Shown here piece after piece: positions 1 through 11,185 of a stretch of 64,000 nucleotides of DNA (positions within the stretch are counted from its first letter, which is position 1; each line of letters starts with the position of its first letter). The stretch covers positions 2,046,001 to 2,110,000 of the forward strand of contig OY751485.1 in NCBI GenBank assembly GCA_963565915.1, read 5' to 3'. The notes under the pieces are model-generated. The model was not told where the DNA came from, did no database searches, and saw nothing but the letters and a program-made list of their open reading frames with translations. Made by a program: the position numbers and the translations under genes. The stretch is from Entoloma clypeatum. Its lineage: Eukaryota > Basidiomycota > Agaricomycetes > Agaricales > Entolomataceae.

Positions 1-726
1 TCGAGGCCGGGGATTCTTCTCGATTTACCGCTAACATCTGGCGAATAAACTCGACTCCTTCCCCTACGGTTTCCAGAGGTGCTATGTCGTAGTCATACAG
101 GAGCGGCATGACGAGGAAAAGGAGATCATCGTCGTTCGGTGGTTGAAGTATGTCGAGAATCGGGACGCAATAGTTGTTTGGATCACCAGCCAGTGGTTCA
201 GAAGAGAACAGTCGTCCAATCGCAGCTTCGTCGGGCTCTTGTGACGGGTGTATACGTTTCAATGCGACCAGGGTCCCATCTTCTCGGACGGCGTCCAAAA
301 TATTATATGACTACGCTGCTCGTCAGTTTCGCAGAGAGTTGTAAATTTGACGGAACGTACTCCAGAGACAATCCCATCCTCAAGATCGTACCACGTTTTC
401 TGAGAATCTTTCTTCCATGACGCGATCCAGTCGGGTTGGTATCGCGCTCGCAATGTGTAGCCTTTCTCCTTCAGCCAAGGTTCGTGGTCCCGCCAAAAGA
501 TTTCCTCGGGATAGAGTTTGCCCTCATCCATTGGATTCGCATCCTGAGTTATCGGCATAGGGAAGGGATGAGAACTTTCGCGAAATGTGGCAGCCAGCCA
601 CTTCAGATCAGAACAAAAAACGCCAGCACGAGGGCATGATGGTGGGAACTTGCTATTGTTCCTGAAAGAGATGAATTTGCTTCCGAGATCCGTCACAACC
701 GATCCCTCGAGTTCAATGTTCTCCAT
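1..726 (-). CDS. Protein kinase-like protein, N-terminal part (runs off the window)
   Basis: Partial gene. Exon 1 is 361-726 (122 codons); a 50-bp intron at 311-360 joins it in frame to 310-1, open to the window edge. After a short N-terminus it reads PEEIFWRDHEPWLKEKGY, then ARYQPDWIASWKK, WYDLEDG, and after the intron ILDAVREDGTLVALKR (a kinase N-lobe strand with the candidate ATP-binding Lys), followed by VPILDIL and LLFLVMPLL, the hinge region. This order is typical of a kinase-like family greatly expanded in Agaricomycetes. The catalytic loop lies outside the window, so activity cannot be judged. The start at 726 is the first ATG in the open frame; an upstream exon is possible. A decayed second copy lies at 2443-2640. 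Confidence 0.8.
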
Positions 727-843
727 GTCAACGAGTACTTCTTGTTCTTTTCTCCCTGTCAAGCTCAAATGATACTCAACCTAGTATATATACGGTTCCT
801 CTTCCTCAAGGTTCCCCCTTGTTATTACTCGGACGGACCCCAC

Positions 844-1820
844 ATGACTCCCCTTGATATTGGTACATCTGCATCGACGATCGGCGCTTTTGGACTCCAG
901 GCTGTAACTCTTCCTCTGCTGTTTAAAACCAAGATTAAGAAAAATAGAGTCCTTCTCTTGCAAACACGCGATATCTTGGATTACTGCTGCAATGAACTAT
1001 TCCTACATCGGTTCATGATAGAGCAAACACAGCTGAAAGGTCTGTCAGCACAGTATGATGGGTAAGTGCCTCAGGCTGGAGTGTTTTGTGTTGAACCACA
1101 CGAAGACATACTCTTACAGTCTCGACCGGTTGACCAACGCAAAACTTGAACAGCCTCCCCCAGCTAGTCGAATGAGTTTCATGATAGGTTATTATACTCA
1201 GAGAAAGGAGTATAAAAAGGATCTAGATAGGGCTCAACGGTTGAAGTTGAAGGTCGTGGTACGAAACATATTACGATGATCTCAGGTTTCTCTCTCACAT
1301 GGGATAAATATACAGGACGCGTCGAATAAAGCAAAGCAGCGGCAATTCACACCTGTTGAAGGTACTTCCGGTATGTGATGGAAGTCATCGTTGTAATCTC
1401 AACTTCGTAGCTCAAATCGAACATTTCAGATCCTGGATCCATGCAACAATCCACGATATCCGTTTTGAATCGGCCACTTCTAGATGAGGACCAGCGGACC
1501 CATCTTCCACCTCCTACACCTACCAGTGAGTTTCTACCTGGAACACTGTTGGAAGTTGCTCTAGTCCAATCGATCTCGGCTGCAGTCGGATACGCAATGC
1601 CTGATGCCCTGCCCTTACGTTCCCTATCTCCCCTGCAAGCCCCTGGTATGTAACACGTATACCCGCTTCGAGTGGCTCCGCAACTAACAAGGAACACATT
1701 TCAGGTTCTCCCCCGATCCCGCCCTCGGCGGTTGCCCACGAGTTGAACAGGCCATCTTCCCATAGTGAAGGCCCACTGACAAGCTCGAATCCATTCTCAG
1801 ATGAACATGCCCAAGCTTGA
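844..1820 (+). CDS. Uncharacterised helical protein with disordered C-terminal tail
   Basis: Five-exon model: 844-1061, 1120-1258, 1316-1370, 1430-1645, 1705-1820, giving 247 aa with every junction in frame. The first ~130 residues look helical (MTPLDIGTSASTIGAFGLQA, then LLQTRDILDYCC, then a basic stretch YYTQRKEYKKDLDRAQRLKLK). The rest is rich in Pro and Ser (HLPPPTPT, GSPPIPPSAV, NRPSSHSEGPL) and ends SDEHAQA. A 39-bp GT..AG segment at 1526-1564 inside exon 4 is also open in frame and could be a retained or real intron. I do not recognise the family. The N-terminus resembles regulatory helical domains of fungal signalling proteins, but that is only an impression. Its start lies 117 bp from the divergent kinase-like gene. 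Confidence 0.55.
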
Positions 1821-2883
1821 AGCTCTGAAGCTTCCTGAAACACTGAGTGCACTCCATGACGACCTCGTTTATTATAGATATGTTCAAGCTACAGTAAAGT
1901 TGCGGACACTGAGATGACTATTTACTAGTACATAATTTGTACAACTTCCATTACTTCATTACTTGCTGTCGAATACCCATATATCCTCAATGTGGTGCTT
2001 ATGAAGAAAGGACATCATATCCAGCATCCGGATTCAAATATTAATGCCTTAGAATCCTTAACAGACTCAAGTCATGTCATATGAAGCTTGAACTCTCTTT
2101 TCCGCCTGTACTCCCCTTCGATTTTTCCGCCACCGTCTGTGCTGAGGTTATTACCATAATGTCTGTCACGGTAAACGTTCTGTGGACGCATCTATGATTG
2201 ACACGACAGGATGATGTATCCTGCGAGACCACTTTTCAGTTACGACTAGTCACTACGACGCGGGGCCGCATCGAACAAGAGAAGGTCCAACCATAACATC
2301 AACATATTCGCAGTCTCTGCCCGGATGTCTATATTGGACCTTATGCGAAGGTTATACCTCTGCACATTGTTGTTCCCGTTCGAAGTTGAAGCCCTGATAC
2401 ATACAATATTAAGTATCCTCATTCTTGCATTAGCCCCAGCATCTGCGCCAAAGTCCCATCGCATTCAGCGGCTTCTAGGATTTCAGTGTATGTCTCGGCT
2501 CGCGCGCCATAAGTTTCTGAAGAGTTGTGAACTTACGACGGACTCCAGACACGATCCCATCCTCAGAATCATACCAGTGCTGCTACGTACAACATTTCCT
2601 CTGGGAAGAGTAATTTGTCCTTCAATAGCTTGGTCTTTGTACACCGACCTTTCCGTATGGATTTGTAGTTCGACGCCTGTGCATTTCTCTCATATTCTTC
2701 GGTCAGCCATATTTGTTCACTGGAACTGCCAAGTGAGGTAACAGACTTGTGGATTCATGTAGTGCAAAGCCTTCTCTTTCAAACACAGAGATTAGATCTC
2801 CACTTACTGACTCACTGATATCGTTCTACCCTCCTCACTCTACCCCCAGCATACTCACCCGGCCATCTATACCGAAGCAGACA
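1821..2883. other. Intergenic stretch holding only the kinase relic
   Basis: Apart from the pseudogene at 2443-2640 I see nothing here: short frames without matching splice sites, AT-rich around 1900-2050. The last ~150 bp must include the promoter and leader of the asparaginyl-tRNA synthetase gene. Confidence 0.5.
2443..2640 (-). pseudogene. Relic of a kinase-like gene, paralogue of the gene at 1-726
   Basis: Read on the minus strand this stretch gives LFPEEMLY, then WYDSEDGIVSGVR, then, after a segment aligning with the intron of the intact gene, EILEAAECDGTLA. The matching parts of the intact gene read LYPEEIFW, WYDLEDGIVSG and NILDAVREDGTLV. The roughly 40 residues between the first two blocks are missing and the blocks are no longer in one frame. 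It is therefore a truncated duplicate about 2 kb from its paralogue. The retained intron trace (a match to TTTACAACTCTC in the intact copy) argues for DNA-level duplication, not retroposition. Confidence 0.7.
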
Positions 2884-4993
2884 ATGGCCCCCATCCACAT
2901 AGACGAAACATCCGGCTCAGACACATCCGGCGCCGGCACCCCAGATCAACCTTATCAAACGCTGGGCTTCGCCCTCTTCACACACGGTACCACGTCCTTC
3001 CTAACGCGGAAAGATGCTGCGGGAGCGTACGAGGAGCCGACGCAGTCCTCCTTGAAGAAGGCCAAGAAGACCGCAGAGGGTCTGGAGAAGAAGAAGAAGA
3101 AACACGAGGAGCTCGCGGACCGCCAGGCGAAGGAGCAAGGCGAGGCGAAGGAGAAAAGGGAGAAGCTTCTCGAAGAGAGCAAGAAGATCAAGTTGGCGGA
3201 AGATCCTGCGCTCCCGAATGCCGTGAAGGTTCGTCGTTGAAGTTTTGTAGGGGTTGTACGTGGAATCAATGAAGAGATCATCATATAGTCTAAAATCGCA
3301 CACCTCGCAGACCTCCGATCAAAGCGAGTGCGGGTTGCTGGATGGGTACATCGTTTGCGCGATCAGAAGGAACTCATCTTCCTGGTTGTGCGAGATGGTA
3401 CAGGCTTTCTCCAGGCTGTTCTATCTGGTGCTGTTGTAAGTACATTGCTCGATCTATATCAGAGTGTTTCAACCTAAATGCGACTACAGGCTTCAACCTA
3501 CGAGGCACTCACGCTCAACTTGGAATCCTCGGTTGAACTCGTTGGTACTCTACAGACCGTGCCGGAAGGCAAGCAAGCACCGGGTGGTCATGAGCTTATC
3601 GTGGACTACTGGAGAGTCCTCGGCAGCTCTCCCGGCGGCGACGAGGCGTTCACCAATCGGCTGAACGAGGTTAGCCTAAACCTCGCCCACCTCATGCTAA
3701 TTAGCCTGAAAATTTCTCACAGAAATCAGACTCCTCCATTCAAGCTGATCTTCGGCACCTCGTTCTCCGCGGCGAGACCGCGTCTGGTGTTCTCCGCCTC
3801 CGCTCTCATCTCCTCAGCGCCTTCCGCGAGGCCATGGAATCGCACAGCATCCTCGAGGTCACCCCGCCTTGTCTGGTACAGACGCAAGTCGAGGGTGGCG
3901 CAACACTCTTTAAATTGGATTACTACGGACAACCTGCATTCCTCACGCAAAGTTCGCAACTCTACCTAGAAACTTGTTTACCGAGTCTTGGTGATGTCTT
4001 TTGTGTGCAAGAGAGTTTTAGAGCGGAAAACAGGTTTGTCTTTCACAGGTAGCGCGCGTCATTCATTTTGAATCGAACCCGGTCCCTTGTTCAGTCACAC
4101 AAGACGTCATCTGAGCGAATATACCCACCTAGAAGCTGAACTGGCTTTCATCACTTTCGACGATCTCATGAATAACATCGAGGACATCATCTGCAAAACC
4201 GTCGACATCCTCCTCGCCAAACCAACCACCGCCCACCTCATCAAACAGCTCAACCCGAAATTCCAAGCCCCCGCGCGCCCATTCCGCCGGATGTCGTACG
4301 TGCAGGCCATCGAGTGGCTCAACGAGCACGGGATCAAGCATCCCGCTGAGGACGCGGAGGGGAACGCGATCAAGGACGAGACGGGCCAGATCAAGCTGGC
4401 TGAGCACCGCGTCGGGGACGACATTGCGGAGGCGGCGGAGCGGCAGATGACGGATATCATCGGGACGCCGGTGTTTTTGCATAGCTTCCCTGCGGAGCTC
4501 AAGGCGTTTTATATGAAGAAGATTCTTGCGGAGGAGGGGGGCACGGTGTTTACTGAGAGTTGTGATTTGCTGATGCCGAATGTTGGCGAGATTGTTGGTG
4601 AGTTCGATCCGTTCCCTGACGCCTTGGTTGGAAATCATGGTGTTTCATTTTTTCAGGTGGCTCGATGAGGATTGCGGATATGGAGGAGCTGCTTGTGGCA
4701 TACAAGCGTGAAGGGATCGATCCCGAGCCGTATTACTGGTTCACGGATCAGCGTAAATACGGCACATGTGAGCATGGAGGATATGGACTGGGCGTAGAGG
4801 TAAAATTCTGGCTTTATGATTGTCGGCTGTTCTTGGCTGACGAAAGAACGCACCAGCGCTTCCTGGCATGGCTCGCTGACAGGTACACTGTGAGAGAGTG
4901 TTCTCTGTACCCTCGGTATGTCTCTTTTTTTTTTGCTCGCATTCCACCGCTGTTAACAGATTGGGCAGCTGGCCGGGACGTGCGACGCCTTGA
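2884..4993 (+). CDS. DED81: Asparaginyl-tRNA synthetase, cytosolic
   Basis: Eight exons (2884-3228, 3289-3435, 3490-3669, 3723-4033, 4095-4597, 4657-4799, 4857-4915, 4960-4993) give 573 aa. The protein charges tRNA-Asn in the cytosol. After a fungal/metazoan N-terminal extension with a lysine-rich coiled segment (about residues 55-110) comes the OB-fold anticodon domain ([19 protein letters not shown]), then the class II catalytic core: motif 2 in [20 protein letters not shown], a later [19 protein letters not shown], and the C-terminal motif 3 area ending [13 protein letters not shown]. The [13 protein letters not shown] stretch is characteristic of the Asp/Asn class. It lacks a mitochondrial presequence. 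Convergent with DPH5, with 67 bp between the stop codons. Confidence 0.95.
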
Positions 4994-5060
4994 TCTCTAG
5001 AAATTTTAGGGTTTAACTTTGTGGAATAGATGTCATTGTGAATGGAAATGGTTCTATTGA

Positions 5061-6129
5061 TTAGTCCAAAGCGCATCCATAAATATCTCTCGCAACGCGT
5101 CTCCAGTTTTCCCTGTTGATCGCATATTCTTCCGCATATTCGACCTCAAGGTGGTGGAGCCGCCTGCCGACAATGACCAGACTGTGGAGGGGTTTTCCGT
5201 ACGTTTCTCCTGGATGATTTGACAGTTCAGTGAGTGTACCCGCCACGATGCGCTGGTGCTCGTCCCCGCCGCCCACGCGAGAGAGGCCGATGGCGAGTGT
5301 TTTGTCGGGATCAAGAATTCCTGTCGATCGGAGGAATTCGATTTCGATTAACTGACTAACGGCCAGAAGGATCGACATATATTGGGGCGGCTCGTATATT
5401 TTGCGTCCTCTGGTTAGAAAAAAAGAGTCAAATGAAGATGTCCTGAAAAGGGATGGCTGACCTTGCGAGATTTTCGTCACTCTGCTCTTTGACTTTGATG
5501 TCGAGGAGAACCAGGGTATGAAGACCGAGATCAGCGTTTTCCTTGATGCGGTCATAGAAGCTGTCGGGCTTCCAGGTGTCTGTGAAGAAGACGAGGGAGA
5601 CGGTCTGGCCAAAGTTGTACAGCTGCAGCCCGCAGGCGCCGACCGCGTTCATGATGGACGCGTTGTGGATGACGCGGGTGGGGATTTTGAGCGCGCGGGC
5701 GCGGAGGATGATATCTGTATGGGTTGTTGCACTTGGGATGTTTTAGTGCAGGCTTTCGCGATAAGGGTAGAACGCACCCAAAGGGGTCTCCGACGACGAG
5801 CAGACACACATCCTCCTTGTCTGCGTTGTGCAGGATTTCGTCGCTCTTGGTCTCGACCATGTCGCGGTCTGCTACGGTGAGCTCCTTGCCATAGACGGCT
5901 TCCTTTCTGGGGTGTGAGCAAGATGGGGCGATGAGTACAAGCACGCACCAGACGTTCTTTTTGGACCATGAGGATGCTGGTGTACGCTTCGAGGTAGACG
6001 CGCGATGCATTGTTGATGGCCTAGGACGGGTGAGCTAGCTAGACAAGGCGATGAACGGAGACGGACCTCGAGACCCCTGAGGGTGACGTCCTTTTCGTCG
6101 GAGAGCCCAAGGCCAACGATGTAGAACAT
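5061..6129 (-). CDS. DPH5: Diphthine methyl ester synthase
   Basis: Exons 6067-6129, 5949-6020, 5778-5902, 5462-5731 and 5061-5409 give 292 aa, close to the usual 285-300. It is the SAM-dependent methyltransferase that tetramethylates the modified histidine of elongation factor 2 during diphthamide synthesis. The start [20 protein letters not shown] is nearly diagnostic. SAM-binding landmarks VVGDPFGATTHTD and [20 protein letters not shown] follow, then [20 protein letters not shown] and the conserved end ([20 protein letters not shown]). Introns are 46-52 bp. The exon 3 acceptor is the second AG (AAAG), required by frame. Its start codon lies about 51 bp from the proposed start of the divergent F-box gene. 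Confidence 0.96.
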
Positions 6130-6180
6130 GGCGATAAGATTAGATGGGTATACACGTGGGCGACTATGCTGAGTGCCTCG

Positions 6181-7982
6181 ATGTCCTTGCCGATGTTCTC
6201 GGCGTCGTTCTGTACAAGTCCACCTTATAAAGCGGCGAATGTGTGTGTCCTGTCGTCCTCATAATTCGCCGGCGCTCATCGACGTCTGTATGCTACAGGG
6301 CACCCCGGGACCTCCCACTCGACATCCTGCCCCCCATTCTTGCCCAGCTATGTGATCCCAGGGATTGGCACGCTTGTGCGCTCCTCAGCAAGGCGTTCAA
6401 TCGCGCGGCGACCCCGTTGTTGTACAGAAGGCTAGATTCTAGGATATTGTTCAAGGTGACTGGCACGCACGATATCCAGCTTGCAGCTCATCGCCGACCC
6501 TAGTCTGTTATCCATCACCCGTCTGCAACTCTCCTCAAACGACCAGACCTCGCAAAGTACGTGAGGCATGTCACAGAGACGGGTTTGTCGCGTCGTTGCA
6601 TGCCAAATACGTTACACCAACCGTCACTTAGGCGCCATCCACCGCAGCGGCCTCCCTCGGTATGCAAGCATAACACAAGACACCCTCCGCGCCCTCGCTC
6701 TCTGCATAAACCTAGAGTCCGTAAAATGGATGGACGACAACTCCACCACAGACACCACCCTCCTCTCCCTCCTCGCGGTCGTCCGTGTTCACCCCCTCCG
6801 CGAGCTCTGCATCCGTACCCACAGCGATCTCGGCACCGCCGTCTGGTCCGAGCTCATCACCCTCACAGGCCTCCGCAAGATCTCAATCTGGTGCATGGAA
6901 GGCCCCCCACGTGTCCTCCAGGGTTGGTCCGAGTTCCTCGGCGACACCCTCACTCATCTGGAACTGGGCGTCAGTGTATATTCATACCCATGTTGTGAAT
7001 GTACGTTTTGATCTTGCTTTTCTTTCTTTGCTTCCCCCCCTTTCCTCGATCCATGCGACGTGTAGCGGTGTTCCGGTGTTCCACCAACCATCCTCATTTC
7101 AGTGCTCTCGCAGCTGCCCAAGCTCCGCGATCTGCGTCTTAAAGGGGCGCCGGCGGTCGCGATACCCACTATTCTGACATATCTCATCAATTTACGCGCG
7201 TTGGACACTGAATATCCTGGGGCGTACTCGAGCGTGAGCAGATCCACGTCTCATAGACATTTCCTCTCCCCACCTCCACTCCCGACTCTGCGCCATCTGA
7301 CCATACGAACGAGCTCGATGGATAGCCTCGGTCCTCAAAAGCTTTGGGGCTGGATACGTGAATTAGTCCCGAAGCAGGGCTTGGAGACGTTCAAACTCTA
7401 CGCCTTTACGATCAACGGGGCGCATACAACTGTTCCCCGGATATTCATCATCGATCTAGCTCGTGTCCATGGCAAGACGCTAAAACACTTCATGATTGGG
7501 GAGGCTCAACTTACGTTGAATGACATCGAGTGCCTGTGTTCCATGTTTCCCAATCTTGAGACTTTGGTGTGCTCGGTCGCGAGCCCCGACATTGTGAGCA
7601 TTTCTCTATCCCGACCCGATTGAAGTTAGACTGCCCGTTGTGTTTAGAAATCTATCGGGGAAGCCATTGCGAGTGCCAAGAAGCTTCAAACTTTGAGGCT
7701 GCATGTACAATGGATACCAAACGAGAAAGGTGCAGGAGGATGGGCCCTTACGCTGCATGATGCAAGAGACTTGATGCTCCAGAACGAAGAGTCACACTTG
7801 CGAGTAATTGCGCTCGGTCCGACTCAGTATACGGTCAGTTCTTTGTAATTCCGCAAGAGTCATCCTCTCATAAAGTTCCGCAGGGCAAGTGGGTGCTCGA
7901 AACACCACGGGAAGAGAACCAGACGGGCAGATTGAAATTTGAAGTTGTATCAGATGTTGCGGAAGATCGGTGGCACACCTAG
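6181..7982 (+). CDS. F-box / leucine-rich-repeat protein
   Basis: Seven exons (6181-6242, 6299-6455, 6504-6582, 6632-6969, 7066-7593, 7648-7833, 7884-7982) give 482 aa with all phases consistent. An F-box occupies about residues 25-60 (RDLPLDILPPILAQLCDPRD, then SKAFNRAATPLLYRRLDSRI). A conserved linker follows (LLKRPDLAKYVRHVTETG), then irregular leucine-rich repeats (TLRALALCINLESVKW, LPKLRDLRLKG, FPNLETLVCS, AKKLQTLRLHV). Such proteins normally act as substrate receptors of SCF ubiquitin ligases; the substrate is unknown. The first exon is the weakest part: the F-box is certain, but the ATG at 6181 and its 62-bp exon were chosen only because they join in frame. Confidence 0.8.
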
Positions 7983-8178
7983 CATGTATAAATCATTGAA
8001 ACCAATGTATAACAGGAAGATGTATGTATAGGTGACTGTAATGTTCCGTGAAGCTGCGTAGATCTTGCGAGTTGCAACGTAGCAGACAGATGTTCTCCCT
8101 TGAAACGAAATCATGACTGAAAACGGTAGCGATAGCAGTACAAGCACACCTTGATCGTGGTCGCAAGTGGTAAAGTTA

Positions 8179-8781
8179 CTACGCTCCTCGACCACGGCCC
8201 CTCCCGCCTCGTAATGGTGTCCCACGGGCACCGCGACCTCCTCGCACTGGTGCTCCTCGGCCTGCGAGGTGGGATGTCGAAATCAGAGCCAAGAAGGTAA
8301 GGCAGATCACGGACCTCCACGACCCGGGGCAGCTCCTCGTCCCCTACTGGTATCTCTCGCTCTGTTCTGCTCTTCTTTGACCAGGTCCAATAGTGTGTCG
8401 GGCACGCGCAGGTATTTGATCTGCCGTCGATCAATCCCAGTGCGACGATTAGATTTGAACAACAAGAGCACGTACGGTGCTTCCGCGAATGTAGCACTCC
8501 TTCAGCTTCCAGAACCGCTCACCGTCCGCGGTCGTTTGGTACACCTCTCTGAGGGTGATGTTCATGAAGTTGTCGCAGTTGACGAGGTGCCCGTTGAACG
8601 TCTCGCCGTTCTTGAGTTCTACCAACTGTGGTTTTGTTTTGTTTCTTTTCCTTGAAGATAAGGTCGTGGAGGAGACTGACCATGGGTTTGTTTTGTGCGG
8701 CATTGAGGAGTGATAGTGGGAGCTAAGGGAAGAGGGGGTTGTCAGCATTTTGAAAAACGGGTAGTAGAGGATCCTTGCCAT
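8179..8781 (-). CDS. LSM4: U6 snRNA-associated Sm-like protein LSm4
   Basis: Exons 8779-8781, 8681-8722, 8476-8625, 8315-8420 and 8179-8261 give 127 aa. It is a subunit of the LSm2-8 ring (U6 snRNA, nucleus) and the LSm1-7 ring (mRNA decapping, cytoplasm). Sm1 and Sm2 motifs are intact: [38 protein letters not shown], then [17 protein letters not shown]. The tail is an RGG-type region ([13 protein letters not shown] to [10 protein letters not shown]), usual for LSm4. The first coding exon is only the ATG, followed by a GC-AG intron (8723-8778, donor GCAAGG); the conserved sequence resumes exactly at the next acceptor. Reading through the last intron (8262-8314) would destroy the RGG tail, so that splice is well supported. 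Confidence 0.93.
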
Positions 8782-9257
8782 GGTGGTGAGGACGCGTCTG
8801 TGGCTGTGAACAGCGTCGTCTCACTTTTGAACGTTGTCTGAGGTCTCTTCTCTGTGAATATGGCCAGCCACCACACAGGCTTGCGACGGAACTTCCACCA
8901 CCCAAAGCGCTGGCAGGTCGATTTTCTGGTCGTGACTCAACTCTAACTATTCTTCGTTAGACCGATTTTGTACCACGGAGATTCCAGAGGATGCAATATA
9001 ACGTATCAATGACTCCTCTCTCATCAAACAGAAGCCGCAAAGGCTTCCGAGTGCTTTTACTCAACTTGCTCGTCACTCGTCGCTCATCGGCTCCGTCCTC
9101 GGCGGGCACGCTCGCCACTCATATGCCGTACGATGGCTATGTAACAACGTCTATTCGGGTCCGAGGTGTAAAGACTGAGCAGATGTGATGGATGTTCCAT
9201 CCTACTATAAGACGGGACCAAAGCGTTTCTTGTGTCTAATCTCTCAAAGTTTCCAGC
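8782..9257. promoter_or_regulatory. Divergent intergenic region between LSM4 and the carboxylesterase
   Basis: About 475 bp between two start codons facing away from each other, so both promoters should lie here. A TATA-like TATAAGAC is present near 9206, about 45 bp upstream of the esterase ATG. I see no other motif I would name. Confidence 0.4.
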
Positions 9258-11185
9258 ATGAAGCTGCTCTACAGCGCATGCACTCTCGCCTTGGCGGTCA
9301 TCGCCAACGCACAGGACAAAGGATTGACTGTGCAGACCCAACAAGGCGACGTCGTTGGCACCCAGGTCTCTCCAGGTGTGCGGCGATTTCTGGGAATCCC
9401 GTTTGCTGTCGCCCAACGATGGGAAGCTCCTCAACTCCCCCCGCACCGCAATGAGCCCTTTGTTGCCGCAGAGTTCGGTCCCTCGTGCCCGCAGGCGATC
9501 TCGCCATCCAACAATGCACTCCTCCATGTCGTTGGTTTTCGAGGTGGTCTCGGTCCAGAATCAGAGGACTGTTTGAGCATCAATGTTTGGGCGCCCAGTG
9601 TAAACAGGGAACAGAAGACTGCTGTCATGCTTTGGGCTTATGGTGGTGGCTTTCAGTTTGGGTTTGCAAGTGTTTTTTGCCCTCTCTGGCCAGGCGTTTT
9701 ATCTCACTCTTGCTTTCTTTTTTTTATGCAGAGCAATACGCCCATTTATGATGGCCAGACACTCGTTGAGAACCATGCTGATGTGACGGTTGTCAGCTTC
9801 AACTATCGCTTGAACGTTCTTGGCCAGCCGAACGCTCCGCAGCTGTATAGCAAAACGCAGTCTCAGAATTTTGGGCTGCTCGACGTCGATGCAGCCGTTC
9901 AATGGGTTTACGACAATATCGCTGCGTTCGGAGGCGATCCAGAACGTATTGTTCTGTTTGGGCAGAGCGCTGGAGGTATTGCAATAGATGCGTATACATA
10001 TGCGCACCCGCAGGATAAGCGTATCAAAGGTCAGTAAACGACTTTTGATGCTTAGCTCCTCTCACACTCCTTTTTACTAGGCGTCATTGAACAGTCTGGA
10101 AAGTAAGCCATCTTGTATTCCACCGGTCCAGGGAACTGAAAGTTTATGTTTGCAGCCTCAAATTGCCCTACACCGGGGCCTACAATAGCACGTTCGACCC
10201 GTCTCTTTGGAGCAGGGCGGCAAACGCTGTCGGTTGTGGGAACGGTAAATTTTATACATACATCGGGTTTCCACAGACTGACTTGGCCTTGACCGTCACC
10301 GAGAATGTACAACTTAACTGCTTGAAACGCGTACCATACAGAATCCTCGTTGACACGGTCGTCAGCAATAACCTCACATTCAACCCGGTGGCAGACGGTC
10401 AGCTCAATTATCATCTTCTCCACATATATATCTTATCTCGTTCTCCCGAACCAGGAATAACCATATTTGCGGACACCAACGCAAGAGCCGCGGCGGGGAA
10501 CTTCCTTCATGTCCCATTGCTCAACGGAGCCACGGCACAAGAATCGGACATCTTCGTTATCAGCAGCCAGCTCGCTGCCATTGGATACACAATTCCCGTA
10601 TTGACGGAGCTCCTTGCTGATTTATCGACACAAGTACGTTGTTGCACACTAGTACTCTCTTCCACTGTGGACGATTGTCTGATAATCTCTTCAGATCATT
10701 TTTGCATGTCCTACCGCCCAGACAGCTAATGATCGTTTCAAAGCTGGTGTTCGTTCCTGGAGGTATCAATATCAAGGTAAATTAGCACATTCCTCATTTA
10801 ATGAGACTTCACCATGGACTATATCGATGCAGGTGTCTTCCGAAATCTCACCCCGAAGCCTGATCTTCGAGCCTACCATTCATCGGACATTCCCATTGTG
10901 TTCGGTAACTTTGGAAATGGCACACAGTCGGAAGTCGCCCTTTCAAAGTACATGCAAGGTGCATGGGTGGCATTTGCCCGTGATCCTGTCAATGGTCTCG
11001 CATATTACGGCTGGCCGTTGTACAACCCGAATACGACGAGCCTCGCTCAACTTGGCGGGTTTTATAACGAGACCGGTGTTGTTTTTACCATCGGCTCCCT
11101 TGTGGACTTTACATGCGATGCTCCCGATACGTTGGCGACGGTACTTGGTCAACTGTTGGGAGATGCTGCTGGCTCTATCTTTTAG
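9258..11185 (+). CDS. Secreted type-B carboxylesterase/lipase
   Basis: Seven exons (9258-9671, 9732-10029, 10081-10102, 10156-10397, 10455-10633, 10695-10776, 10833-11185) give 529 aa. A signal peptide is visible (MKLLYSACTLALAVIANAQ). Family landmarks in order: RRFLGIPFA, SEDCLSINVWAP, the oxyanion segment WAYGGGFQFG, and the nucleophile elbow FGQSAGG (Ser about residue 217). The candidate catalytic His lies in AYHSSDIPIVFG near the C-terminus. The usual Glu before the nucleophile Ser is Gln here. Several N-glycosylation sequons are present (YNST, NLT, NTT). Exon 3 is only 22 nt. A GT at 10244 looks like a donor, but removing a segment there breaks the frame, so it was read through. Substrate is unknown: extracellular ester or lipid hydrolysis. 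Confidence 0.88.

Noticed and set aside
1526..1564. 39-bp GT..AG stretch as a certain intron in the gene at 844-1820
   Set aside because: It is a multiple of three, open in frame and shorter than other introns here, so splicing cannot be decided by sequence alone.
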